Assembly (NCBI RefSeq): GCF_002072155.1
Contig: NZ_BDIY01000009.1
Coordinates: forward strand, 1 to 64,000
Length of the DNA: 64,000 nucleotides
Reading direction: 5' to 3'
Origin: Roseovarius sp. A-2
GTDB taxonomy: Bacteria; Pseudomonadota; Alphaproteobacteria; Rhodobacterales; Rhodobacteraceae
Positions within the stretch are counted from its first letter, which is position 1, and every line of letters begins with the position of its first letter. A program made the position numbers and the translations under genes. Positions 1 to 9,130 of this stretch are shown here, piece by piece. The notes below the pieces were generated by a model. It saw nothing but the letters and a program-made list of their open reading frames with translations. It was not told the origin of the DNA and ran no database searches.

Positions 1-266
1 TCGAAGCAAAACCAACCGGAAGCGCCAATCTACCTAGCGCAACCCGCCAATCATACCTCAGATATTTCTAACCGCTTCCCCTCTCAAGACATCCGCCTCA
101 GTCCGGTCCGCGTCCCAGAAGCACATCAGCGCCGCCGGTGAAGGGGCTTTTACGGTTAGCCCCAAAGAGTCGCAAGAGGTTTTTTTCACAAAACTGCAAT
201 TTTCTTTCTCCCGCCGGATTTTTCCTCGAAAAGCCCGGTTTTCGCGCAGGTAGCCTCTTGCACCCC

Positions 267-297
267 TTGACCCTCCAGTGACTGGAGGGCCTATCTG
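267..297 (+). promoter_or_regulatory. CueR-type copper-responsive promoter of copA
   Basis: A -35 TTGACC (267-272) and a -10-like TATCTG (292-297) are separated by 19 bp, the long spacer typical of MerR-family promoters. Between them lies a perfect 9+1+9 palindrome, CCCTCCAGT-g-ACTGGAGGG (271-289). It is followed after 25 bp by copA, whose downstream partner encodes a CueR-like regulator. Seen in sequence; regulation by CueR is inferred from the family. Confidence 0.85.
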
Positions 298-322
298 GCA
301 GGGAAATACGCAAGGAGAGGTC

Positions 323-2782
323 ATGACCGCCGAAACCACATTGAGAATCGAGGTTCAGGGGATGAACTGTGCGGCCTGTGCCGGGCGGGCTGAACGCGCA
401 CTCGGCGCGCTGCCCGGACTCCACGATGTTTCGGTCAATTTTGCCAGTGGTCAGGCGCGCATGGTGGTGCAGGGCACGCAGGCCAGCGACGTGGCCGAGG
501 CCCTCAAGGCCGTCAACTATCCGGCGCGCGAGGCAACGGTGACCCTGAGCGTCTCGAGCATGAGTTGTGCCTCATGCATCAACCGGGTCGAGGCCGCTCT
601 CAAAGCGCTGCCTGCCGTGATCGAGGCCCGCGCCAATCTGGCCACTGAGACCGCACAGGTGCGCTTCCTGCCCGGCGGCACTGATGCCCTGGACCTGGCG
701 CGCAGGCTGAGCGAGGCGGGCTATCCGGCACGGGTAAAGGACGAGGAGGGCGAGGATCAGGCCGCCCGGCGGGCTGCCGAGGTCGACGAGGCCCGCAGGA
801 AAGTCTGGATCGCGGGCCTTCTGACCCTGCCGGTCTTCGCGCTGGAAATGGGTAGCCATGTCATCCCGGGCCTCAACGGGTTGATTGCCGGCACGATCGG
901 CATGGGCACGTCCTGGCTGGTGCAATTCGTGCTGACCACGGCTGTTCTCATTTGGCCGGGGCGGAAATTCTACCGACTGGGCGTGCCTGCGCTGCTCAAG
1001 GGCGCGCCGGACATGAACAGCCTCGTGGCTCTGGGCGCAAGCGCCGCCTGGGCCTATTCCACGGTCGCGCTTTTTGCCTCCGGGCTTTTGCCCGAGGGCA
1101 CCCGCGCGGTGTATTTCGAGGCAGCGGCGGTGATCGTCACGCTGATTCTCACAGGCCGCTGGCTTGAGGCGCGGGCCAAGGGGCGCACGGGGGCCGCGAT
1201 TCAGCGCCTGATCGGATTGCAGCCCAGGACCGCACGAGTCGAACGAAACGGCGAGATCCGCGAACTGGCCGTCGAGGAGGTGGCGGTCGGCGACCTGCTC
1301 CACCTGCGCCCCGGCGAACAGGTGGCAATCGACGGCGAGGTGACCGAGGGCAACTCGTATATCGACGAATCGATGATCACTGGCGAGCCCGCGCCGGAGG
1401 CCAAGGGCCCCGGCGACACGGTCGTGGGCGGCACCATCAACGGTGACGGCGCGCTCAGCTTTCGCGCGACGGCAGTGGGGCGCGACACGGTGCTGGCGCG
1501 GATCGTCGCGATGGTCGAAGAGGCGCAGGGCGCGAAACTGCCGGTGCAGGCGTTGGCCGACCGAGTGGTGCGTGTCTTCGTGCCCATCGTCATTGCCGTG
1601 GCGCTGGTGTCGGTGGCGGTCTGGCTGATGGTCGGCCCTGCCCCGGCCCTGCCCCATGCGTTGATCGCAGGGGTTTCTGTACTGATCATCGCCTGCCCCT
1701 GCGCCATGGGGCTGGCCACCCCCACCTCGATCATGGTGGGCACCGGGCGCGCCGCCGAAATCGGGGTGCTCTTTCGCAAGGGCGAGGCGCTGCAACGGCT
1801 CGATGAGGCACGCGTGGTCGCCTTTGACAAGACCGGGACGCTCACCCAAGGCAAGCCCGCCGTCACACAGATCACGGTGAGCGATAACTGGGACGAGGCG
1901 ACGGTGCTGCGCATCGCGGCGGCGGCGCAGGGCAAATCCGAACACCCGATCGCCCGCGCGATGGAAGATGCAGCGACGCGGCAGGAGCTGGCCCTGCCCA
2001 AGGTCCAGAGCTTCAACGCCATCGCCGGACACGGGATCGAGGCCGAGGTCGATGGCTACAAGCTACTGATCGGCGCGGCCCGCCTGATGACCCGCGAGGG
2101 GATCGAAATCGGCAGGTTTGAGTCTGCGGCGCAGGATCTGGCCGATAAAGGGCAAACCGCGATTCACGTCGCCATCGACGGAGAATACGCGGCCATTCTG
2201 GGTATCGCCGATGCGGCCAAACCCTCCAGTCGGGCGGTGATCGAGGCGCTGCATGCGCGCGGCCTCAGGACCGCGATGATCACCGGCGACAGCTGCGCGG
2301 CGGCGCAGGCCATCGCCGATGAGCTTGGCATCGACCATGTCGAGGCCGAGGTACTGCCCGAGGGCAAGGTCGATGCGCTGCGCGGCCTGCAGAACCGTTT
2401 TGGCGCCACCGCCTTCGTCGGCGACGGGATCAATGACGCACCGGCCCTTGCACAAGCCGATATCGGCATTGCCGTGGGCACCGGCACCGACGTGGCCATC
2501 GAATCGGCCGACGTGGTGCTGATGTCCGGCGATCTGGCCGGAGTGGTCAACGCGCTCGACCTGTCACATCGCACCCTGCGCAACATCCGGCAAAACCTCT
2601 TTTGGGCCTTCGCCTACAACACGGCGCTCATTCCGGTGGCGGCGGGGCTGCTTTACCCGGTGACAGGGCTCATGCTCTCGCCGATGCTGGCGGCGGGTGC
2701 GATGGCGCTGTCCTCGGTCTTTGTTTTGTCAAACGCGCTGCGCCTGCGCGGGCTGCGCCCTGTGATGGAGGGGCACGCATGA
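323..2782 (+). CDS. copA: Cu(+)-exporting P1B-type ATPase CopA
   Basis: Inner-membrane pump that exports Cu(I) to the periplasm using ATP. The 819-aa protein carries two N-terminal HMA metal-binding domains (C16-A-A-C19 and C82-A-S-C85), membrane segments, the TGEP actuator motif, the intramembrane Cys458-Pro-Cys460 motif that defines copper pumps, the DKTGT phosphorylation site (Asp502) and the GDGINDAPAL hinge. The start at 323 is chosen because an AGGAGAGG ribosome site lies 4-5 bases upstream and the first HMA domain begins at once. The stop overlaps the start of cueR (ATGA). Likely induced by copper through the promoter at 267-297. All catalytic motifs look intact. Confidence 0.95.
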   Translation: MTAETTLRIEVQGMNCAACAGRAERALGALPGLHDVSVNFASGQARMVVQGTQASDVAEALKAVNYPAREATVTLSVSSMSCASCINRVEAALKALPAVIEARANLATETAQVRFLPGGTDALDLARRLSEAGYPARVKDEEGEDQAARRAAEVDEARRKVWIAGLLTLPVFALEMGSHVIPGLNGLIAGTIGMGTSWLVQFVLTTAVLIWPGRKFYRLGVPALLKGAPDMNSLVALGASAAWAYSTVALFASGLLPEGTRAVYFEAAAVIVTLILTGRWLEARAKGRTGAAIQRLIGLQPRTARVERNGEIRELAVEEVAVGDLLHLRPGEQVAIDGEVTEGNSYIDESMITGEPAPEAKGPGDTVVGGTINGDGALSFRATAVGRDTVLARIVAMVEEAQGAKLPVQALADRVVRVFVPIVIAVALVSVAVWLMVGPAPALPHALIAGVSVLIIACPCAMGLATPTSIMVGTGRAAEIGVLFRKGEALQRLDEARVVAFDKTGTLTQGKPAVTQITVSDNWDEATVLRIAAAAQGKSEHPIARAMEDAATRQELALPKVQSFNAIAGHGIEAEVDGYKLLIGAARLMTREGIEIGRFESAAQDLADKGQTAIHVAIDGEYAAILGIADAAKPSSRAVIEALHARGLRTAMITGDSCAAAQAIADELGIDHVEAEVLPEGKVDALRGLQNRFGATAFVGDGINDAPALAQADIGIAVGTGTDVAIESADVVLMSGDLAGVVNALDLSHRTLRNIRQNLFWAFAYNTALIPVAAGLLYPVTGLMLSPMLAAGAMALSSVFVLSNALRLRGLRPVMEGHA

Positions 2783-3207
2783 ACATCTCGAATGTCGCGA
2801 AAAAGACCGGGCTGCCGCCCAAGACAATCCGCTACTACGAGGACATCGGCCTGATCCGCCCGATGCGCGGCGAAAACGGCTATCGCGTGTTCCGTGACAG
2901 CGATGTCCACAAGCTGGCCTTTCTCGGCCGCGCCCGCGCGCTCGGCTTTTCCATCGAGGATTGCCGCACACTTCTCGCGCTCTACGAGGATCAGGACCGC
3001 GCAAGCGCCAATGTCAAGCGGGTGGCGCAAGACCATCTGGACAAGATTGAGGACAAGATCACACAGCTGCAATCCATGCGGGCGACCTTGCAGCATCTGG
3101 TCAGGGAATGCGCGGGCGACAACCGGCCCGATTGCCCGATCCTGAGCGATCTAGCCACGGGCCGAGCCCCGGGGGCGCTGCCCACCCCGGACCTCCGGGA
3201 TACTTGA
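2779..3207 (+). CDS. cueR: CueR-like Cu(I)-responsive MerR-family regulator
   Basis: Transcription factor of 142 aa that probably twists the long-spacer copA promoter when Cu(I) binds. The N-terminal winged helix reads MNISNVAKKTGLPPKTIRYY, followed by a dimerisation helix and the C-terminal metal loop C111-X7-C119. Ser76 occupies the place of the serine that marks sensors of monovalent metals in CueR, which argues against a divalent-metal sensor such as ZntR or MerR. The start codon overlaps the copA stop (ATGA), so translation is probably coupled. The gene is convergent with the gamma-glutamyltransferase gene 50 bp downstream. Confidence 0.93.
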   Translation: MNISNVAKKTGLPPKTIRYYEDIGLIRPMRGENGYRVFRDSDVHKLAFLGRARALGFSIEDCRTLLALYEDQDRASANVKRVAQDHLDKIEDKITQLQSMRATLQHLVRECAGDNRPDCPILSDLATGRAPGALPTPDLRDT

Positions 3208-3257
3208 AGCCAGAGGAAACATGATGGATTTCTTCTTGGTGAAAATACTCAAATCCT

Positions 3258-5024
3258 TCACTCACCATAGGCAATCCCCTCACGGCGGGGATCGGCCCCG
3301 CCTTGCAGGGTCTCGCCAATCTCGATCATGTGCAGCCCCGAAGTGAGATCGCGCAGCGTCACCTCGTAGCCCATGTCCCGCAGCGGCGCGGCAAGGCGCG
3401 ACTCTTCCAGAACATAGGGCCCGAAGCGGTTGACCAGATGCGGCAAGGCCACGGCCTCTTGCACATTCATCCCCCAATCGGCCCAGGCGATGATGGTCTT
3501 GGCCACGTAGCCGATGATCATGCTTCCCCCCGGACTGCCCAGAACCAGCACCGGCGCGCCGTCCCGGCGCAGGATGGTGGGCGCCATGGAGGAGCGCGGG
3601 CGCTTGCCCGGCTCCACCCGGTTGGCGATGGTGCGCCCCTCGTCATGGCTGGCAAAGGAGAAATCCGTCAGCTCATTGTTGAGCAGGAAGCCCCGCACCA
3701 TGAGCCGTGAGCCGAACCCGTTCTCGATGGTCGTGGTCATGCCGAGCGCGTTGCCATAACCATCGACAATCGAGATATGCGAGGTTGAGGGCAACTCGAT
3801 GGATTGGTCGTCGGCCCAATTGAGCGCATGTTCGAACTCCGGTCGGCCCGGCGCGACCTGCGGCAGCGCGTCGTCGCCGCGCAACAATTCCGAGCGCGAT
3901 TTCAGGTAATCCGGGGCCAGCAGCCCCTTGAGCGGCACCGGCACGAAATCGCTGTCGGCGAGGTAACGCCCCCGGTCGGCAAAGGCCAGACGGCTGGCCT
4001 CGCCAATCAACCGCCACGCCTGCGGATCATCGGGGCCAAGCCCGGCCAGATCGAACGGCGAGAGCAAACCGAGGATCTGCCCGACGGTCGAGGCGCCTGA
4101 CGAGGGCGGGCCCATCCCGCAGACCTCATAGCCGCGATAGGGCACGCAGAGCGCAGGCCGCTCCTTGACCCGGTAGATCGCCAGATCGGTCTCGCTCAGC
4201 ACACCCGGATTACCCGCCGCACCCTGCACCGTGGTCACGATATCCGCCGCGATCTTACCAGTATAAAAGGCGCGCGGGCCATGTGCGGCGAGGGCACGCA
4301 GTGTCTCGGCATAGGCCGGGTTGCGTAGCCGGTCGCCCACGGCGAGCGGCACGCCACCGGGCAAGAAATAGTCGCGCGTCGCAGGAAAGCGGGCAAGCCG
4401 TTCGGCATCGCCTTCGACCAGCGCGGCCAAACGCGGACTGACCGGAAATCCCTCCTCGGCCAACCGGATCGCATCCGCGAAAAGCCCCGGCCACGGCGCC
4501 TGCCCCCACCGGTCATGCGCCGCCTTCAGCAGCGCGGGCGTGCCCGGCGTGCCCACCGAGCGCCCGCCCACCACCGCGTCGAAGAACTCCAGCGGCTGGC
4601 CCGTTCCATCCTGAAAGAGTGTCGGCGTGGCATCCAGCGGCGCGGTCTCGCGCCCGTCGAGCGTGGTGATCTCGCCGCTTGTTCCGTCATGCCAGACAAG
4701 GAAGGCACCGCCGCCCAGGCCAGAGCTTTGCGGCTCCACCAGCCCCAGCACCGCCTGCACCGCCACCATGGCGTCCGCCGCCGTCCCGCCCACGCGCAGC
4801 ACCTTCGCACCGGCCTCGACCGCCAAAGGGTGCGCCGCCGCGATCATCCAGTTTTCGGCCTCTACCGGGCGGCCCGCATCCTTGGCCACCTGCGCGTCCG
4901 CCAGAAGGGCGGGCACCTGCAAGGCCCCTGTCCCGGCCCCTTCCGGGGCGACGGTATCCGCCGCTTGCTGCGCGTGAAGCGGAGCGCACAGACCAATCCC
5001 CAAGGCTAGAAACAGCACGCGCAT
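3258..5024 (-). CDS. ggt: Gamma-glutamyltransferase
   Basis: Periplasmic Ntn-hydrolase that hydrolyses or transfers the gamma-glutamyl group of glutathione and related amides. The 588-aa precursor starts with a signal peptide (about residues 1-19, ending LHA-QQA). The catalytic Thr of the autoprocessing site is in the TSHISIVD segment near residue 412, which would start the small subunit; downstream are KRPRSSMAPT and GSPGGS, the conserved oxyanion and substrate-loop motifs. An AGGAGG box precedes the ATG. It is the last gene of a three-gene minus-strand run with an RNA methyltransferase and a hydroxyacid dehydrogenase. Length fits the family. Confidence 0.93.
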   Translation of the reverse strand: MRVLFLALGIGLCAPLHAQQAADTVAPEGAGTGALQVPALLADAQVAKDAGRPVEAENWMIAAAHPLAVEAGAKVLRVGGTAADAMVAVQAVLGLVEPQSSGLGGGAFLVWHDGTSGEITTLDGRETAPLDATPTLFQDGTGQPLEFFDAVVGGRSVGTPGTPALLKAAHDRWGQAPWPGLFADAIRLAEEGFPVSPRLAALVEGDAERLARFPATRDYFLPGGVPLAVGDRLRNPAYAETLRALAAHGPRAFYTGKIAADIVTTVQGAAGNPGVLSETDLAIYRVKERPALCVPYRGYEVCGMGPPSSGASTVGQILGLLSPFDLAGLGPDDPQAWRLIGEASRLAFADRGRYLADSDFVPVPLKGLLAPDYLKSRSELLRGDDALPQVAPGRPEFEHALNWADDQSIELPSTSHISIVDGYGNALGMTTTIENGFGSRLMVRGFLLNNELTDFSFASHDEGRTIANRVEPGKRPRSSMAPTILRRDGAPVLVLGSPGGSMIIGYVAKTIIAWADWGMNVQEAVALPHLVNRFGPYVLEESRLAAPLRDMGYEVTLRDLTSGLHMIEIGETLQGGADPRREGIAYGE

Positions 5025-5037
5025 GTGCCAAACCCTC

Positions 5038-6150
5038 CTAAAGCGGATCGGTGCGCCAGAGCGTCACCTTAAGCCCACCATGCGCCACCGGCGGCCCGGC
5101 TGGCAAGAACCGCAAGCCGGTGGATTTCGCCAATCCTCCGTCGCTGGTCACAAGCCCCACCCGCCAGCCCGTCATCTCGCGCCGCAACACCTCACCAAGG
5201 CTGGCATAGAGGCCAAACAGCAGCTTGCGATTGCCGATTCGTGCGCCGTAGGGCGGGTTGATCATCACCAGACCCGGCGGGCCTTCGGGGCGGGTGAGCG
5301 CCGAAATCGGCTGACAGGCGAATCGCGTGATCCCTCCCACCCCGGCGCGGGCGGCATTGTCGCTCGCCATGCGCACCGCACCCGCGTCACGGTCAAAGCC
5401 GTGGAACCGCAGGGGCGTCTCGCGCGGATCAGGCCCGGCTTTCATCGCCTCCCAGGCCTGCGCATCGAACCCCGCCAGATCCTCGAAAGCGAAACGCCGC
5501 GCCCGTCCGGGCTTCAGACCCGTCGCGATTTCCGCCGCCTCGATGGGAAAGGTGCCCGAGCCGCACATCGGATCAAGCACCGGCTCCGACCCGTCATACC
5601 CGCATTGCCGCAGGAAAAGCGCCGCCAGCGTCTCGCGCATCGGGGCCTTGCCCACGGCCTCCTTGTAACCGCGCCGATGCAACGGCGCACCCGAGGTATC
5701 AAGGCTGAACGTCACCAGATCATCCTCGATCCGGGCCATCAGGCGCAGCGCCGCATCGTCACGCACCTCGACCCCGAGCACCTCGGTGAGTGCGCCGGTG
5801 ATCCGCTGCGTCGCCGCCCCGGCATGGTAGATTTTTGATTTGCGGCAGGTCACCTCGACCCGCACCGGAACATCGGCACGCAAATGCGCGGCCCAATCGA
5901 ACTTGCGCGCCCGCTTGTCGAGCTGAGCAAGGTGAAACGCCCGAAAAGAGCCGATCCGCGCCAGCACCCGCCCGGCCCCGCGCAACTCAAGATTGGCGCG
6001 CCACACGTCGGGCCATGTGCCCATGACACTCACCCCGCCGGGCAGCGCGGTGACCGCGCCAAAGCCCGCCTCGCGCGCCTCCTCGGCAAGGACGGCTTCA
6101 TGCCCCGGCGGGGCGGCGAGGAAAATCTCGAAAGGCGTGGGCTGGCTCAA
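5038..6150 (-). CDS. THUMP-domain class I SAM-dependent RNA methyltransferase (RlmL/RlmK-N type)
   Basis: Predicted 23S rRNA (guanine-N2) methyltransferase or close relative. It has an N-terminal ferredoxin-like/THUMP part (FEIFLAAPPGHE onward, to about residue 150) and a C-terminal Rossmann methyltransferase with the SAM motif DPMCGSGTFPIEAA and the catalytic NPPYG motif. The start is uncertain: the first ATG is at 6207, but it would read 50 bases into the upstream dehydrogenase gene and add residues unlike the family. A TTG at 6150 gives MSQPTPFEIF, matching the usual family start, though no clear ribosome site is visible. It lies 13 bp upstream of ggt. Confidence 0.88.
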   Translation of the reverse strand: MSQPTPFEIFLAAPPGHEAVLAEEAREAGFGAVTALPGGVSVMGTWPDVWRANLELRGAGRVLARIGSFRAFHLAQLDKRARKFDWAAHLRADVPVRVEVTCRKSKIYHAGAATQRITGALTEVLGVEVRDDAALRLMARIEDDLVTFSLDTSGAPLHRRGYKEAVGKAPMRETLAALFLRQCGYDGSEPVLDPMCGSGTFPIEAAEIATGLKPGRARRFAFEDLAGFDAQAWEAMKAGPDPRETPLRFHGFDRDAGAVRMASDNAARAGVGGITRFACQPISALTRPEGPPGLVMINPPYGARIGNRKLLFGLYASLGEVLRREMTGWRVGLVTSDGGLAKSTGLRFLPAGPPVAHGGLKVTLWRTDPL

Positions 6151-6157
6151 TGCAAGG

Positions 6158-7144
6158 TCACAGCATGGCTGGCACGACCTGATCAGGCGGGCGGTGGCCG
6201 TCGTCAAAGGTCTTGATATTGATGATCACCTTCTCGCCCATCTCGATACGACCCTCGACCGTGGCCGATCCCATATGCGGCAATAGCACCACGTTCTTGA
6301 GCTCCCGCAGGCGTGGGTTTATCGCCGCGCCGTGCTCGTAGACATCGAGCCCCGCCCCCGCGATTTCTCCGGCGCGCAGCATACGGGTCAGCGCGTTCTC
6401 GTCGATCACCTCACCCCGGCTTGTGTTCACGATCACCGCGTCGGGCTTCATCAGTTTCAACCGCCGCGCGTTCATCAGGTGAAAAGTCGAGGGTGTGTGC
6501 GGACAGTTGATGCTCAGCACATCCATCCGCGCCACCATCTGATCGAGGCTCTCCCAATAGGTGGCTTCCAGTTCCTGCTCGATCTCGGGGCGCAGGCGGC
6601 GGCGGTTGTGGTAGTGCACCTGCATGCCGAAGGCGGCCGCGCGCCGCGCCACCGCCTGACCGATTCGGCCCATTCCAAGGATCCCCAGACGCCGCCCCGC
6701 GACCCTCCCGCCCAAGAGCGCCGTGGGCGACCAGCCCAGCCACTCCCCCGATTGCATCCGCGCCAGCCCTTCAGGCAGGCGGCGGGTGACACTGAGAATG
6801 AGCGCCATGGTCATGTCGGCGGTGTCATCGGTCAACACGCCGGGCGTGTTCGACACCAGAATGCCATGCTGGCGCGCTGTGTTCACGTCGATATGATCCA
6901 CCCCCGCGCCGTAATTGGCGATCAGTTTCAGCCGGTCGCTCGCTTGCGCGATCAGCCCGGCGTCGATCCGGTCCGACAGCGTCGGCACGATCACATCGGC
7001 CTCGCGCATGGCGCGGGCAAGCTCTTCGCGGCTCATCGGCGCGTCATCCTCACGCAGCGCAACATCGAACAATTCGCGCATCCGCGTCTCGACCGGCTCG
7101 GGCAGGCGTCGCGTCACGACAACACTCAGGCGGGCAGATGGCAT
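6158..7144 (-). CDS. D-isomer 2-hydroxyacid dehydrogenase (glyoxylate/hydroxypyruvate reductase-like)
   Basis: NAD(P)H-dependent cytoplasmic oxidoreductase of 328 aa. The nucleotide-binding motif GILGMGRIGQAVA sits in the middle of the protein and the catalytic Arg is in NTSRGE, with the catalytic His in LPHMGSAT. The N- and C-terminal halves form the lid domain as in the family. Starting at 7144 (MPSARLSVVV) gives the usual length; a longer in-frame extension runs into the divergent SH3-protein promoter. Exact substrate (glyoxylate, hydroxypyruvate or other 2-oxoacid) cannot be read from the sequence. Probably cotranscribed with the methyltransferase and ggt. Confidence 0.88.
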   Translation of the reverse strand: MPSARLSVVVTRRLPEPVETRMRELFDVALREDDAPMSREELARAMREADVIVPTLSDRIDAGLIAQASDRLKLIANYGAGVDHIDVNTARQHGILVSNTPGVLTDDTADMTMALILSVTRRLPEGLARMQSGEWLGWSPTALLGGRVAGRRLGILGMGRIGQAVARRAAAFGMQVHYHNRRRLRPEIEQELEATYWESLDQMVARMDVLSINCPHTPSTFHLMNARRLKLMKPDAVIVNTSRGEVIDENALTRMLRAGEIAGAGLDVYEHGAAINPRLRELKNVVLLPHMGSATVEGRIEMGEKVIINIKTFDDGHRPPDQVVPAML

Positions 7145-7247
7145 GAAACGCCTCCTCAAGCTTTCATTTCTCGCGCGTTGCTGCCAGAGTGGCGCAGGAA
7201 AGAGCGAGGCACAAGAACCCGCTTGCAGTTTGACGGGCAGAAATCGA

Positions 7248-7748
7248 ATGGCAGTGATGAAATCACGTGGCTTGGCGACGCTTGCGCTGGCGTTCTGGCC
7301 GTTTTTTGCCGGGGCTGCGGATCGCGGCCCGGTGACCAACCTGCCACTTCCGCGCTACGTGTCGATGAAGGCATCCGAGGCCAATGTGCGGCGCGGACCC
7401 AGCCTGACGCACCGGATCGACTGGGTCTTCAAGCGACGCGACATGCCGCTGATGATCACCGCCGAATACGGCCATTGGCGGCGCGTACAGGATCGCGACG
7501 GTGCGGGAGGCTGGATGCATTACTCGCTTCTGTCCGGCGTACGCACGGCCATCGTCGAGGCCGAAATGCTCGACATGCTGGCCCGGCCCGAACCCGGTGC
7601 GATGGTGGTCGCAAGACTGGAACAGGGTGTGATAACGCGCCTCTCCGAATGTGGCCCGGACTGGTGCGAGATCTCCGCGCAAGGCTATGACGGCTGGGCC
7701 CCGAAGACGGCACTTTGGGGGATCGAAGCGGAGGAAACGCTCGACTGA
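7248..7748 (+). CDS. Periplasmic SH3-domain protein
   Basis: A 166-aa exported protein with a hydrophobic signal peptide (about residues 1-25, WPFFAGAA) followed by two bacterial SH3-like repeats. The first contains EANVRRGPSLTHRIDWVF and the second the CGPDWCEISAQGYDGWAPK segment, the typical cell-wall-binding SH3_3/SH3_4 pattern. Two cysteines around the DW pair may form a disulfide. The start is 7248 or the ATG three codons later. It is divergent from the hydroxyacid dehydrogenase gene. Role in the envelope is inferred from the fold only. Confidence 0.82.
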   Translation: MAVMKSRGLATLALAFWPFFAGAADRGPVTNLPLPRYVSMKASEANVRRGPSLTHRIDWVFKRRDMPLMITAEYGHWRRVQDRDGAGGWMHYSLLSGVRTAIVEAEMLDMLARPEPGAMVVARLEQGVITRLSECGPDWCEISAQGYDGWAPKTALWGIEAEETLD

Positions 7749-7832
7749 TTCATCCCGCCCCACGAAAGCCGCATATTTTTTACTTTCCGCTCTTGAACCG
7801 CGCGAGGCTCCAGAGTAATTAGCGCGGCACGT

Positions 7833-7907
7833 TGGGGTGTAGCCAAGTGGTAAGGCAGCGGTTTTTGGTACCGTGTACCGTAGGTTCGAATCCTACCACC
7901 CCAGCCA
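7833..7907 (+). tRNA. tRNA-Gln (anticodon TTG)
   Basis: Cloverleaf reads cleanly: acceptor TGGGGTG pairs with CACCCCA, the anticodon loop is TTTTGGT with anticodon TTG, the T arm contains GGTTCGAATCC, and CCA is encoded at 7905-7907. Its 3' end is duplicated at 31099-31115, so it probably served as an integration site. Confidence 0.95.
7891..7907 (+). repeat. Left attachment repeat (tRNA-Gln 3' end)
   Basis: The 17 bp TCCTACCACCCCAGCCA forming the 3' end of tRNA-Gln occur again without mismatch at 31099-31115 in the same orientation. The bases flanking the two copies differ on both sides. This is the expected layout for attL of an element integrated in a tRNA 3' end. Confidence 0.75.
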
Positions 7908-8044
7908 GTCACTCGCAGAGCTCGTGACGTCTTGCGCTGCAAGGATCTTTCCCGACTTAATCCCCCGAAGATGCCCCATGCGCTGCCCCAGGTTTGGAGT
8001 GGCTTGGATCGAGTGTTGCGTCGCTTTAGAGAGGCGTTTTTGTC

Positions 8045-8188
8045 CTAGTCCGGGTTCTCGCCGACCTTCTTATCTTTGTTGCCACGTGCTCGTCTGGCAT
8101 CGCCCCTGAGAGCAAACACTCCCCGTATGAAGGTCAGCATCAGCACCCACTTCAGACCCTTACCGATAAACCAGAAAAGACCTTGCAT
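8045..8188 (-). CDS. Small 47-aa membrane protein of a TerB operon
   Basis: Short reading frame starting at 8188 with MQGLFWFIGKGLKWVLML, one predicted membrane helix (about residues 3-27), then a strongly basic tail (RRARGNKDKK). Its ATG overlaps the TGA of the TerB-like gene (TGATG) and an AAGGAG box lies 5-6 bases before it, inside that gene, so translational coupling is likely. No family is recognised. The coupling and the helix-plus-basic-tail design support a real gene despite its size. Confidence 0.6.
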   Translation of the reverse strand: MQGLFWFIGKGLKWVLMLTFIRGVFALRGDARRARGNKDKKVGENPD

Positions 8189-9129
8189 CACTGCTCCTTG
8201 TCGCGCTTCAGGGGTTTACGGATCGCTGATGTGATGCCAGAGACTACCCCGCCCGCAACTTGAGAAGCTGTCTTTACTGCCGTCGTGGCTGCGCGTGAGG
8301 CCGACTTGATTCCAGCTCCAACACCGCTCGCCACCTGCGAGGCTGCAGTTCCAACAGGGGCAACCGTCCGCGACACTGAGAACCGCATTTCGTCATTCAA
8401 TACCTTTTCGATGCGCTCGATCGCCATTTCTTCACGCTCGTCGATTCTGCCGTCCGCTTCCATGACTTCACGGAGGAAAGCCAGGATGTCGGCAAGCATC
8501 CTGTCCGCCCTGCAGTCGGGGTTGTCACGGGCAAACGCCCCAAGGGCCGCAGCGGCGGTCTTGATGTGGTAGTCGCCATGTTTCGCGCTCACAAAAGCAA
8601 GACCCCGCTCCACGAATGGCTCGGAATACCCCCACGTCCGCACAAAGTATTTTTTGATTGCGGCAAGTTCACTGTCGTCCACGTGCCCATCCACGGCTGC
8701 CACCTTGATCGCCAGAGGTGCTATCAGGTCAAAGAGCCCCAATCCGAGCACATCTAGGGGAGTGTTGATGAACTCCGGGATCACTTTGACCTTGCCGCCG
8801 TCGTCCTTCAGATACCGGGTGATACCAAGCCAAGCCCCGCCCGAGATGACACTCGCGGCAACGACCCAGCCAATGGGTGTGGCTGCGGTTGCAGTTCCAA
8901 TTCCGATGGATGCCAGCAGGCTGGGTGCCGCAAAGAACTTCTGTGCAACAAGGGCAGAGCTTGCAAGCTGAGCGCCCGTGGCCGCCACGCCTGCGACGTC
9001 CCAAGCTTCGAAGACCGCTTTCTTCAGGCGAGTTGATGTGTAGGCGTCTTCCCCGATGCCGAGCTTCACCTTGAAGCGAAGTTCGTCCTCGACAACATCA
9101 TTGACACCTTCGAACCAACTCTCGCTCAT
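8188..9129 (-). CDS. TerB-like domain protein with Gly/Ala-rich membrane region, unknown function
   Basis: A 313-aa protein. Residues 45-105 form a Gly/Ala-rich hydrophobic stretch likely to insert in or lie on a membrane. Residues about 135-248 resemble a TerB/DjlA helical domain with two acidic loops, DGHVDDSE (147-154) and DGRIDERE (227-234), a pattern linked to metal or acidic-loop binding in TerB. The tail (255-305) is made of short Ser/Ala/Val repeats with amphipathic spacing and ends in a basic cluster. It is the middle gene of a three-gene operon (1 bp after the upstream gene, overlapping the 47-aa gene). No specific function can be assigned. Confidence 0.7.
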   Translation of the reverse strand: MSESWFEGVNDVVEDELRFKVKLGIGEDAYTSTRLKKAVFEAWDVAGVAATGAQLASSALVAQKFFAAPSLLASIGIGTATAATPIGWVVAASVISGGAWLGITRYLKDDGGKVKVIPEFINTPLDVLGLGLFDLIAPLAIKVAAVDGHVDDSELAAIKKYFVRTWGYSEPFVERGLAFVSAKHGDYHIKTAAAALGAFARDNPDCRADRMLADILAFLREVMEADGRIDEREEMAIERIEKVLNDEMRFSVSRTVAPVGTAASQVASGVGAGIKSASRAATTAVKTASQVAGGVVSGITSAIRKPLKRDKEQ

Positions 9130-9130
9130 A

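Noticed and set aside
143..163. GGGGCT...AGCCCC hairpin upstream of copA
   Set aside because: No T-run on either strand and no gene ending nearby; not enough to call a terminator.
572..2032. Long open frame antisense to copA (486 codons)
   Set aside because: GC-rich genes produce long antisense frames; it has no conserved motif, no ribosome site and lies entirely over a well-supported ATPase gene.
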